Below are positions 11,501 through 22,700 of a stretch of DNA of 64,000 bases, piece by piece; positions within the stretch are counted from its first letter, which is position 1, and each line of letters starts with the position of its first letter. The notes under the pieces are model-generated. The model was not told the DNA's origin. It did no database searches and saw only the letters and a program-made list of their open reading frames with translations. The DNA is taken from assembly GCF_964204865.1 (NCBI RefSeq), contig NC_135250.1, positions 6,820,001 to 6,884,000 on the forward strand. Reading direction: 5' to 3'. Made by a program: the position numbers and the translations under genes. This DNA comes from Styela clava (taxonomy: Eukaryota; Chordata; Ascidiacea; Stolidobranchia; Styelidae).

Positions 11501-14500
11501 TGAGTACTGTACAGTATCTATAAATAAAGATAGCTACATAATTATGATGCTTATCTTTGCAGATTGCTTGTGCAGGTGAACCATATATCCAGATAATGAA
11601 AAAGAAGGATGCCAGTTATTCGGAATATCTCAGGGTTGTGAATTCTTCAAACCTTGAGTCTTTCGCGTGGTATTTTAGGTAAGATAGCAGAAACTAATTG
11701 ACTAACCAGTGATGTGATACTTGAAGAACAACGAGGTTACTGTTACACAAAACTTACATCAAATTAAATTATACCTTAACCGCTTGAACCCGGCAAGCCG
11801 GTTTACCGGCTTGTTTGAGTACGCTCTGTGCCCCGGCAAGCCGGTTTACCGGCTTGTTTTTCGTGTCGGAAGGAATCAACTTTATGATCTCGTATCTCAA
11901 GAACCACAATGAGTATTTAAATAAATTTTAGATTGCATGAAAGCTTGTTATTGGGACTAATTATATTGTAAATATCGGTGCTCTAATATACGATGTTTCA
12001 GTAAAATTGGCAATTCGAAAGTGCGTATGAAATTATTGTATGATAACAAATATTTAATATAAAGAATTTCGACTTCTTGCCTAAATAGCCACATATTCAA
12101 TCGGCAATATATGTGGAGAATTTGAATAGCTTTTTATATACGTATCCAAAACGATTTTACGATGAGCCATTCAAATTTTATGGCCAAATATATTAGATTA
12201 TCTGTAGATTTAACAGCGACGCTGCGTCAAAATGATGTTCTCATTAAAGAGAGGCTACGTCTCGTCACGCACAACTTTACGTATATTACGCAAATGCAAC
12301 TAAACGTGACGATATCCGCAATGACGTTACGTCGAGATGTTGTTATTTAAATGTCCGCAGGAAGTAATTAATTAACCCGATGCTACGCATTCAAAATTCG
12401 CACTACGCTTTGACTTTGACTGCCCGCTCAAGACCCATTAAGTTGTGGTTACGTATACGCAATATGAACAAGATTGTGATTTTATTAGCAAATAACGAAA
12501 CAATAAAAACCATGAAAAATGTATGTACATAAAAGACTGCTTGCTAAAAAATTTAAATTGAATATTGCACTTTGTTGTGCCCGGAACAATGAAGAACATG
12601 AAAATATTATGCAGATAAAAGACACATTCTAAATCCAATATTGCACTTTGTTGTGCCAGTTATACCCATGGTTGTTGGTTTCGTTACCTATACATAGGTA
12701 CTCATTACAGTATTTGTACTTATATACCGTCTCGCATCGTTTCAGCAACGCTTTGTCTTTAGCAGCTGGATTGTTTTTTTGGCAATAATGTGAATTTTGC
12801 TGCATACGACGCATCTATTATTAGAACTGGCGTTTTGCGGTAGGGTATCTAGTTCTGGCGACGCATATGATCTTGTTGGAATAAGAGTTGCTCTTTCTGC
12901 ATTATTAGTTCTCTCAGATATTGATCCATCCACTTGCTTCGCCTAACATTCGTACAATCAGATATTTTGATCTGCAGAGCAGGCAAGTACTTATTTTGGT
13001 TGATATTTGAACAAATACTGATGGGCGAATAAAACATTTTCCACGTGAAATTTTATATGACGATATTAACTTCCCTTCACTTCGCTATTACTGCACGCAT
13101 TACTCGACGTCGGTACTTCAATCCATACAGGGTTAATATCATATCGAAACTCGGCGACCGATGTCCCGCTGAGAACGTCGTCGTGAAAGTTATCTCGCGC
13201 ATTTTGCCACGCAATACGTTTCGAACGTACTTATCAACATCTTCATGACGGTAGTCACGTGATCGGCTTTTGCGTAGCTGCGTAATCAGTGCGTCATGGC
13301 CGCTTATCGAAGTTGTTCACCCGACACAATGATACACAATTAAATATTTAAATATAAAATTGGTTATATGGCAGCCACAATAGTAATTCGAATATCAACA
13401 AAACGCTTATAAAAAACTCTTTATGAACATCAAATATTGGCAGTATATTTTGTACCAAAGTAACAAAATTTCAAGCCAAAACTCACATACATGCAGAAAA
13501 ATCACTGTTAGATTAGGGTCAATTTTATTAATTTTGACAAAATGTATTTCGAAATGGAAAATACATTCTGAATGCACGATAAAATTTCCTTTCGATTGAA
13601 ATGTCACACAACGTGCTACCTATAATTGGTAAAAAATTATAAGCGTGCCAAATAGCCCGTATTTAGACTTATTTTATTGTTCCACCAATACGGCGCCGCA
13701 AACCTTCAGGGTGAGCGAGTAACTTCGCTCTGAGCCGTCAGAGTTCAAAGAGTTTAAGTTGACTATTATCAATTTAGATAACATAATCAATAACTTCTAC
13801 AAGTTTTATCATAATCTATTAATATAATATCTTATCTAATAACGTACTTTTTACATTTAAAAGAACTAGGAATTATCAATCGTTTGATCTTGGTTTGGAT
13901 TCTTTAAATATGGATGAAAAATATATTCTGGAACAAGCTCGTCAACTTGACGATACTTTTGATTTGGTTCTGATAATTGAACATTTCATGGAGTCTCTAA
14001 TTTTACTAAAGGTTTGTTGTTATTCACTTAATTTGAACCATTACGAAAAATATTACATTTAGATTACGGAGATATACAATTAAAATGCTATTATTAGTCA
14101 CGAAGTGCGTACATGGATCGTTTATTGTTATTGAAAACAGTTTTTCTGCTAAAATGAACCAATCGTTTCGAAATTATCCGTAATAAAAAGTTTTTTTTAG
14201 GAGATTTTTTCCGAGTCCTTTCAAATGTCTAAAACATGCTGTTTATTTTGATTAAATTAAAACACACTATTTTCTTTTCAAGAACTTATTATGCATGACT
14301 TGGGAAGATATTATTCCACTCCACAGTAACGAAGGAAGATATAAAAAACACCTTTATACAAAGGATGAAGAGGTCATAGTTCATTCTTTGACGAACCAGG
14401 TAATATATATATGTCTGTGAAGGTTCCATTACTTACATTTGAACCCGTGTACATTTGAACCCACGTACATTTGAACCACGTACATCTGAACCCACGACAA

Positions 14501-15174
14501 TTGCACCTGCATATTATTGCATCTATGGAAATTTTTTTTGTTTTACGGATATTTGAACCCATACTAACCCTAACCCAAGGGTTTCAGCACCCGCATATAG
14601 ATTGAACCCGCGGATAAACACATGGATTCAAATGTACGTGGGTTCAAATGTACGATCACCGTCTGTGAATTACCTTCAGTTAACTCCATACTTCGTCTGG
14701 CTGGGGAAATTAATTCCCACGCACCCAAGCTCCTGAAAAGGTCCCGTACAAGTAGATGTTATGTTTCGACGATGCTATGTTTCGACGAAAATAATATTTT
14801 TTCCCCTTCAGGATCGAGTGCTCTATGACTATTTTAACAAGACACTGTGGCGGAAAATAGACGAGTATGGGCATGAGAAAATGGCCGAAGATCTGGTAGC
14901 TTTAGAAACGTATATCAAAACTGACCGGGCTGTTTCAAAAAACAAATCGAAGCATAAGAAGAAGAAAAAATCAAAGAAAAGAATTGCAGGCTTGGACACT
15001 TTGCCGGAAGTTAATACAAATGCTGTCAGTGATATGGTAAACCAAATGACCCAGGTTATCCTCGCCCAGGAAAAGTATTACACTGAATCAAAACATTTTT
15101 CATTGGGTGTTGTGCACAAAATCGCACAATATATGGCTGTCAATGAAGGATGGTGTCCGAAGCGACCTGATTGA
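8565..15174 (+). CDS. Galactose-3-O-sulfotransferase (Gal3ST / cerebroside sulfotransferase family)
   Basis: Golgi type II membrane enzyme that transfers sulfate from PAPS to the 3-OH of galactose on glycolipids or glycans. Eight exons: 8565-8717, 9337-9492, 9950-10146, 10452-10548, 11563-11678, 13864-14011, 14283-14399, 14812-15174. All introns are GT-AG with agreeing phases, giving 448 residues, usual for the family (about 420-490). Residues 1-11 are cytoplasmic, followed by a hydrophobic anchor (LCIFTISFAIGIMFY). The 5'-phosphosulfate loop is at 75-86 (VYLKTHKTGSTS). The 3'-phosphate site is at 170-185 (YITILRNPIQAFESSF). Further family words are FDLGLD and FDLVLIIEHFMESLILLK. The last exon carries a very lysine-rich stretch (KSKHKKKKKSKKR), not typical of the family, before a conserved-looking end (WCPKRPD). 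Start chosen because it precedes the signal anchor directly. Acceptor specificity (glycolipid or glycoprotein) cannot be read from the sequence. Confidence 0.92.
10707..11203. mobile_element. hAT-like non-autonomous element in sulfotransferase intron 4
   Basis: Starts TAGGGATGGACC and ends with the complement of a TGAGGATGCCAA-like terminus. It is flanked by near-identical 8-mers: CGGACGAC at 10699-10706 and CGGACTAC at 11204-11211. Near the right end it is rich in ATCGAAATCG/AATCGATTC words, as in many hAT MITEs. It contains a TA run and a T run at about 10862-10895. No transposase. Confidence 0.5.
11794..11856. repeat. Twin perfect hairpin repeats
   Basis: The 20-mer CAAGCCGGTTTACCGGCTTG occurs at 11794-11813 and again at 11837-11856, exactly 43 bases apart. 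Each can fold into a 9-bp perfect stem with a 2-base loop. They lie in sulfotransferase intron 5 and are strikingly GC-rich for this neighbourhood. Confidence 0.8.
12640..12940 (-). pseudogene. Degenerate piggyBac-like transposase C-terminal Cys-rich domain
   Basis: On the minus strand one frame reads NNRCVVCSK near 12800-12820. After a frameshift, another frame reads RCETVYKYKYCNEYLC followed by a His-containing end. This CxxC ... C..C..yLC ... H order resembles the zinc-binding tail of piggyBac transposases, with one expected Cys replaced by Tyr. It lies in sulfotransferase intron 5. The catalytic part is not visible, so it is a broken remnant at most; a chance Cys cluster cannot be excluded. 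Confidence 0.35.
14422..14660. mobile_element. MITE with 9-bp flanking duplication in sulfotransferase intron 7
   Basis: GTCTGTGAA occurs at 14413-14421 and at 14661-14669, just outside a 239-bp segment whose ends are inverted: the left has repeated TACATTTGAACCC and the right has GGGTTCAAATGTA. The left end carries at least three short tandem copies of the TGAACCCACGTACATT-type unit. A 9-bp duplication would fit Mutator-like elements, but the family is not established. Confidence 0.6.
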
Positions 15175-15599
15175 TACAGAACCAGAATACAGTTGCCACA
15201 AAACTACCCTATCTGGCCAATGCTCGGCAACCTAATTCCAATGAAAACGGCGAAGCTTTTTGCCAAAACTAGAGGCCGTGATTTGTGATATATATATATA
15301 TATATATATATATGTAATTTAAAACATACCGATCTACATAAATGCGACAACACCCATTCCCATTATACGAGGTACGTAGTCCGGTTTCTAGCTGGATTAT
15401 GTTTGTGTATTCTTCATCCAAGGGTTACGAAGATGCTAAATCTTATTCGTGTCTCAATATTCATTACAGCTTTGATGCGACCGTTTAAAGGAGGTTATGA
15501 CACGATTTATTGGACGGAGGACTATCTGTGCTGCAGGTTAAAAATTATCTGTTGTGCTCAACGACAAATATACGGTTGTGCTTGAAGATTGGATCATCG
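15175..15599. other. 3' flank of the sulfotransferase gene
   Basis: Presumed 3' UTR and spacer. A TA dinucleotide run occupies about 15289-15313. No further coding exon or clear polyadenylation signal was found. Confidence 0.5.
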
Positions 15600-15607
15600 G
15601 TCTAAGC

Positions 15608-16329
15608 TAGGGATGCCAACTTTGTGTTAACCATTCCGGGACACTTCAATGTCTAGAATTTGAAAATTGATACAACAGAAGCTGGCGAAACACGAAATAC
15701 AAAAAAAAGCAGTGCGAGCTGCGCTTCAATAATTGATGATCGCACGGCGTTATTTTCACAAACTTCATTTCAGGCCTGTAAATAATTTTATCATAATCAA
15801 AGAAACTTGTGAAACGTTGATTCTTTGAAGCATCAATGCAAAAAAACAGGGAAAATGCACAATTTGTGCAAAATAAATTTAATTATCTAACAAAAAATCA
15901 GTCTTTCTGGTATTTAAATTTTTTTTGTGATTTTGCCGCTTTAAATTTTTTAAAACAAGTAAATTTTTACTTCCTGCCAAAAGTTTATGTTAAAATTTGC
16001 AATCCTTACGGAAATATAATAATCGATGAACTCTCGCTAACACAAAAAGCTGTCAGCGAGTCGTCCTACGAACTGACTGAATAATATGCACTAGCAGTGC
16101 ATTATGAACTTAAAACAAGAAACACAAAACGTCGTTTCAAACCGCTACTTAATAACTAAATTCTTCAAATCTCACTGGATTGGGTTATTTAAAGTTTCCA
16201 GTTTTGAACGAAGCCCACACGCTTACAGTGACTTCTATTTTACAACGCTTTGGTTGTCAGTAAATTCCGGGACAACCTCAGCTCAGCCCGGGACGCCAGA
16301 GGTCAATTCCGGGACGGTTGGTAGCCCTA
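15608..16329. mobile_element. hAT-type non-autonomous element, 722 bp
   Basis: Terminal inverted repeats TAGGGATGCCAAC (left) and TAGGGCTACCAAC (complement of right end) match at 11 of 13 positions. They are flanked by identical 8-bp target duplications GTCTAAGC at 15600-15607 and 16330-16337. Internal copies of CCGGGAC lie near both ends. Inner open frames are short and show no transposase features. Confidence 0.8.
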
Positions 16330-16336
16330 GTCTAAG

Positions 16337-16629
16337 CTGGGGGTGTGCAAAAGGCGGACCGCAACCCATTTAGTGTGGTCCCTGTCAACACTCAGATTCA
16401 CCGCTTCAAGCATGAAATCCCAATCCGACAGTTTAAAGAGGCGCTTACATGGGTAAAAATACGTACTTTTGCCCGGTGCCTTTTGCTACTGGTAGAGCAA
16501 GCAATAGCCGCATTATCTTCTCTTGCCGTTGTGTATATGGAAAAACTAATTTTTGTGTGGCCCAGATAGATGTCTGAAGTTGGTTATATAAACCATTGAA
16601 ACCATCGGCTGAAATGTTGCACGCCCCTG
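16337..16629. mobile_element. Second hAT-like element abutting the first
   Basis: Left end CTGGGGGTGTGCAA and the complement of the right end CAGGGGCGTGCAAC are imperfect inverted repeats. The inner sequence has the GGCGGACCGC/GTGTGGCCC words common in hAT elements. Flanking 8-mers GTCTAAGC and GTATAAAG are only partly alike, so the element looks older than its neighbour. Confidence 0.45.
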
Positions 16630-19600
16630 GTATAAAGAACACACCTGCCACTTCAAAGTTGACCCGTGTTACCAGAACGTTTGATGGCACTATGTCATAT
16701 TACAACTTTATATGTTTATTCACAAAACAGTTAACAAATATTAAAAGACAAGATCCGCGACAGCGTATTCTTCACGTTATATCAGATACAAAATATGGCA
16801 TCATATCATGTCGTCATAAGCTCCATCTTTGGAATCCCCCCTCTCATCAATCATGTGAGATAGTATTGCTGGACTCGTTGTCGCAAACTTAACCCATTTA
16901 TGGTTTCGTGAGCTCAACCGTCTGAATGATATACACTGAAAACAATCCACCGCCGCGATAAAGTTGAAACAATGAATACATCCCTCAAAATTTATTTGAA
17001 GAGTAAGGCATTAAAGGCTTATCGCTACAGATAATACACTTATTTTGCACTTCACGAAATAAATACTAGCAGAAAATATAAACGATAATCGCGATATCAT
17101 TCAGTAAATAAAAAGATACTGCTATTCCATATAAATATTTTATCCCTAACGGACAATTCTCCCCTGTCAACTCCATAAATACACAGATTGTACTCAATAT
17201 TTCCAGAAGCCTACAATGTTTAACCAAACCGGAAGCAGTCATTGTGTTCATAGCAGAAAATACGCAGAAATTTATAAAATCTTTAACAGAAAACTAAAAA
17301 AGCATCAAGTTGATTAAGGACTAAGTATTCTCAGTAGACAATTAAAATAAATATTGCATACACCAAAATATCAGTCAGACTCGTTTATGAATATAAATAC
17401 ACCGTCTGGTGTAAATTTCATGGGATTTCACAGGCCAGATGCAATCAATGTTTGATACTTGTTAGACATAACTAAATAAGCATCATATAGCGGGATAAAC
17501 CATCAAACGTGAATGTACCTTTTCATTGATTGACTATAGTATTGAAGTTAATGAAGTATGGTATTCCACTCTCAAATCTCATGCATAGATCAAAATTATA
17601 CACACGCACAGCCAGAATTAGGAAACCTGCTGAATAGTCGAACCAAATAAAAATGAGAAATATAAAAATTTGTTACAATACGATGAAAATGAAATACCCA
17701 GGGGATGACTGGAAATGTGTGATCTACTTTTGGAAGGAATCCTAAAAATAATATATTATATCTGGAATTCTAAATTAGACCCCCAAAAAGGTAAGAAAAA
17801 TTCAACCGAAACCAATTCTACATTTAAATAAAGATTAATAAATTCATCATTTTAGTTGACAACCTACTCTTTTTCGTTAAAACAAAGGTTTCCAAATTTA
17901 CAATATTCTGAACGCAAATTGATTCAAAGGTATAATAACAAAATTGATCTGTATTAATTGGTTTTGGAAAGACTAATTCACACTGTTTTCAAATTTGTGT
18001 TTGATGTACAGAAAATGAATATATTTACAGCCATGGAATGTTGGTTTGCCAATGACCAATTGATTGATTCAAAGCACAACTTTAGATACTGGTTAATTGT
18101 TATATATAGAAGCATGAATTTTGAAATAAAGTAAATTTGCAGAATTTGTTCTATTTTAGTCATGGAATAGTTATGTTCACCTTATTGTAATAAAAGAAGT
18201 ACCTAACAAAATATTGCTCAAGTTTCATATTAAAGAATAATTAAGGTTATGATTCGGGTTCTAAAATACTTTTGAAATGAGAAAAAAATCACAAAAGTTC
18301 ATACCATATAGTTGTACAGTGGTATCGTGTCAAAATTTCATAACTGTACAACCCTCACATAAAAAGTGTCATTAATTTTTTCAACAAAACAAAAAATTTC
18401 TATTCGAAAAATAACAGCATTTTCTCACACAGAGAAAAGGCTGTTTTCATTCATGGACAATACTGAAGGAAAACTATATTTTAGACTTGATAAACTTCTT
18501 TTTGTATCCAATTGAAGAATTCCAACACGTTAATATAATGATGAAATGTATAAAAGTTGTAGTTCACATTGGGACCAAACAGACACTAATTTCTGGACAT
18601 GTCTTCAATTAGTTTCTAAATCTCAAAAGACATCATATTTTCCTTTGAGCTTGCATTAATGAAATATTTAAACGAAATGGACTTAATTATCTCATTATTA
18701 TAGATAAACAAGTTTCTTTTACAAAATGATACTTTTATGTGTACACGTCTTCAAAGAACAGTTTTGTTTCAATTCTGAATTGAATAATTTTTTTGGTATT
18801 TGATGCATGACCAAATATGATAATGTTTTTAAAAAGACAATATCAGAACCATACTTGATATAATGCTCAGACTACAAATATTTCAGCAGATTTTCAATAA
18901 GGTAATCAGGTACATTATCGGTTTCCCATCTTATACATAAACCATTAAAATGTGAAATGATGCTATTAACAACACAGTAATTATAATAATCTACTTCGCT
19001 GTTCACAAAGCAGAATCGTCATGGGAAAATATTGCATAAAAAAATTTACTTGGCAAGCTATAAGTAATGAGCATATTGCAAAAATTTAGAATAAGACATA
19101 CTGCAAATAATATTATTATATACAACCTTTTTTTCTCGCAGATAGAAAATAAAAGATAAACAATTAGGAAGAAAAAGAAACACTAATAATCTCATTGAAG
19201 GCAGCGATATTACACAAAAATTTGAAGACTTAATGATTACAACATTGAAGAACAAGAGAGAAAACAATGTGTTAATGTAAAATACAAGAATACATTCACA
19301 ATAAATACAAACGTTGAAAACACTACAAACTACCTGAGGATCCATATACTCGGAAGACTGGTATGAAAAAGTGGGTTTAAGATTAGAAAATAACAAAATT
19401 ATCCAGTCATGGAACGATGAAGAATGTTATTTTGAATAACTTATGGTGATAGAACGAACTTACAAGGAAAAAGATGCAGCTGAAGCTACAGAAATGGGCA
19501 ATTCAAAAAAAACTTTTGTCTCTGCAAGAATCGGTCAATGATTTCAAAGGGGTGCGAAAAGGATAAAAGATTAAAAACTTCTGGTCCAGAGTTCTTATTT

Positions 19601-19717
19601 ATTCTTTCTATATACCTAGTTGTTCAGTAATTAAAAAAATCCCTAAAATTACTAACAAATTGTGAATTTGCCACTAACGCATTTAAAAAAAATTTGAATA
19701 ACACTTGACATGTATTC
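16630..19717. other. AT-rich intergenic region downstream of GAREM
   Basis: About 3.1 kb with no exon I can support. Open frames are short, AT-driven and resemble no family. The part next to 19718 presumably includes the GAREM 3' UTR. Confidence 0.5.
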
Positions 19718-22700
19718 TTATTTTAGTTTTGGACGCCATCCTTTCAGGAACATAACCATTTTCTTTTGTTGGAAAGGAGTTAATCGAAAATGTTGGGTTA
19801 AAACTTCATTCTCGATTGCACACAGTAGATGACCGTCAACTTTTTCAGCACGAAACCATTCAACGGTGTCTTCATTCATGCCAATATACCTTATAATTAA
19901 GAGAAAATAGAATAATTTTAGGGGGAAAATATACAGAGGTGGTGTAAATAAATTTTATTTGTGACATACCAGTTATTGTGTATTAGCGTTATATTCATAG
20001 ATAGTCCAAGTTATATTCAAGCTAGTCCATTACATCTAGCAACAATGTTACCATATTTACATATGTACCCAAAGTAGATTGACCGGAGATCAAAATTAGA
20101 AGCAGAAGAATATTCAGGGACTGGAAGAGGAGAGCGCCGCAATGGGCCGATACCGAAATACCGGTATAGTTGAATTGTTAGGATATACATGTGTTAAAAC
20201 TGTGATAACGACGTAACAATTGGCGTATCAAAGACGAAAAAATACAAAGCCTTAGATGGATGATAAACCACACATACCTATTATCTAAACCTGACTGATA
20301 AAATTTTTTTTGTCTATATAACAGTAATTGCCTATTGAAAGTGGCTCAGTTCTAAACTGACTGAAATTTTAACCAGCATTTAGGTAAAAGTGAAATTCGT
20401 GAGAGAATTGAAAGTAGATTTTTAAAAGAATAAAAAATTATACCTCAGTGCATCTGATACTTCGGAAACGGACATTCCAGAGAGGTCATATGGTGGAATC
20501 CAATTTCTTGGCGACTAGATAATTTGAAAAGAGAAAATTGAATAATTGTGAGATTTTTCAACTCAAAATTGAAAGTTTTAAATATGGAGCGTAAATATAT
20601 ATTGTAAAGCATGTCGAGCTAAAAAATTTTTGTTTTAAAGATGTTTGGATTTTCCAACTCTTATTGATCTAATGTTTTAAAACAGTTTGTGGAAAAAATA
20701 TCTAATATGCATAATTATTACTACTTGACCATATTAACATTGATAACTGACAGAATGGAATTTCATATACTCCGTGAGTCTCTGTCTACTGTCTTCATTA
20801 ATAATTGACGAGATTAGCTAGATTGAATGCCTTACATAAAAATTTGCTCAAAACAAGGTCATTCACACTCACTCATAAGTGAGCGGCAATCTGAGTAATA
20901 TTACGGGCGGCCAACAAAATGAAGAGCTGCTGAAACTATATAGAAATATGATGGTTACGTGCCAACCAGTTTGCATGATATTTTGACATGGCAATAAGCA
21001 GATGTAAGATCAGACTCAAACCAGTATAATTGTTCTTTATTCTTTCCAGGTGAAAATTGAATTGAAATACTGATAGTTTAACTTACTGGAACATAGTTAC
21101 AAGCAAAGGAAACATGTTGTAATGGATTGCTGTCATCACTTATAACAGAGAACTGAGAAACATGATAGAATCCTGTAAAGAAAAGTAAGTTTTATTATTT
21201 TTTACAAAAGTAATTTGTAAGGGACTTGCAACGATTTAATTTATTAGTAGAACTTACGAGTATTGAGGTAAACACATCAATACTTTGTTTAAAAAGAGAT
21301 CAATGCTCAAATATATGGACATTAAGTCAAGATTGAGGATGAAGTATTCAAGTACTGAAAATTTGAAATTGATTGGTTTATTACTTGTGGGGTTAAAAGC
21401 GAATAACAACACAGTTCATGAAATATTGGGCCCAGCAAGACTTTGTGAAAAAATTTGAAGTGATAGCCTTCTACCGATTTCATCTTTTCTAGCCTTCTAC
21501 CGATTTCATCATTTTCAAGTACTTATAATTTAATTTAAATGGCCTATCACTTGCGAAGAAAATCATTTTTAAAAACTTTAACAACGACAACAAATGTAGC
21601 AAAACGAACCATTTTATGTCCAAAAAGCTGTTACAAAATCACTTTATTTTGCATCTACAGACAATTACAGACAATCTTAACACATTTTACCATCCCGTTG
21701 ACGACCTGATTTCGAAGTGCTGGAACTGCTTGTTGATGACGTCGACGGGAATGTTGAACTTTGAGAATTTTGACTTCGATTAGGTTCATCTTCATCACTT
21801 TTTTCTGCACTTGAACTTGACCTTGTGGAAGAGATTGAAATTTCCAAGCTAGTTATTTGCGATTCGGAATCTTCAACTGCTGCCTCAGCATTTATTTCTT
21901 GCTGTTTCGCTGACTCTGCATTTATTTCCTGCTGTTTCGCTGACTCAGTATTTATTTCTTGTTGATTTGCTGACTCGGCATTAATTTCTTTTTGTGTTGA
22001 TGACACAGCATTTTCTGAATTATGTTTGGATGACTCTTCCATATTTTCATTTTTCTCTGGTATTTCAACAATTAAAGACTCTGCTTTTTGATTTTCATCT
22101 GATATTACTTTGATTGAAACTTTATTTTCCAAAAAAACAACATTTTCGTAGGGGTTCATATTGACTGAACGAGTAGGGTTCGCAATTTTGTTCCCGACGA
22201 CAGATGAAGCTTCTTTAGAAATTTCAACTGTGGGTGTCAAAACACTGACACTCTCTACTGAACTGTCTGTTTCTACTGAACCTTCTGTTTCGACTAGAGA
22301 TGGAACTGCTGATTGTGCAGATAATGTAAATTCAGGTGACACTGATCTCCTAGGAGCTTCTATAGTGCTTTCAGAAAGATGAAACACTCCATCGTTCAAT
22401 GAACTTGTTGGTACAGGGAGACCTGTTAAGTTTTCAATACATAGATTGTTAAAATCCTCTATGCAAACAAATAAATTTCAACTACTTCTTTTTCTTATTG
22501 CAAATGTTTAAAAAGTGTCTATAAGAAGTGAAGACTGAAATTATTAAAATCTTAAAATTCATCTTAAATATGTTAGAAACCTTTAAATCATTTTTAACAT
22601 AGTCTTTGAAAAAAGTTGAATTTTGCAAATATGATATAAAGTAGCCCAAAAACAAGGCGGTCTTTCAACAAACCTGTTCGTTGCTCTGTTGCATTGTTTT

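Noticed and set aside
14560-14580. Telomere-like CTAACCCTAACCC
   Set aside because: Only two units, inside a MITE; not an interstitial telomere array.
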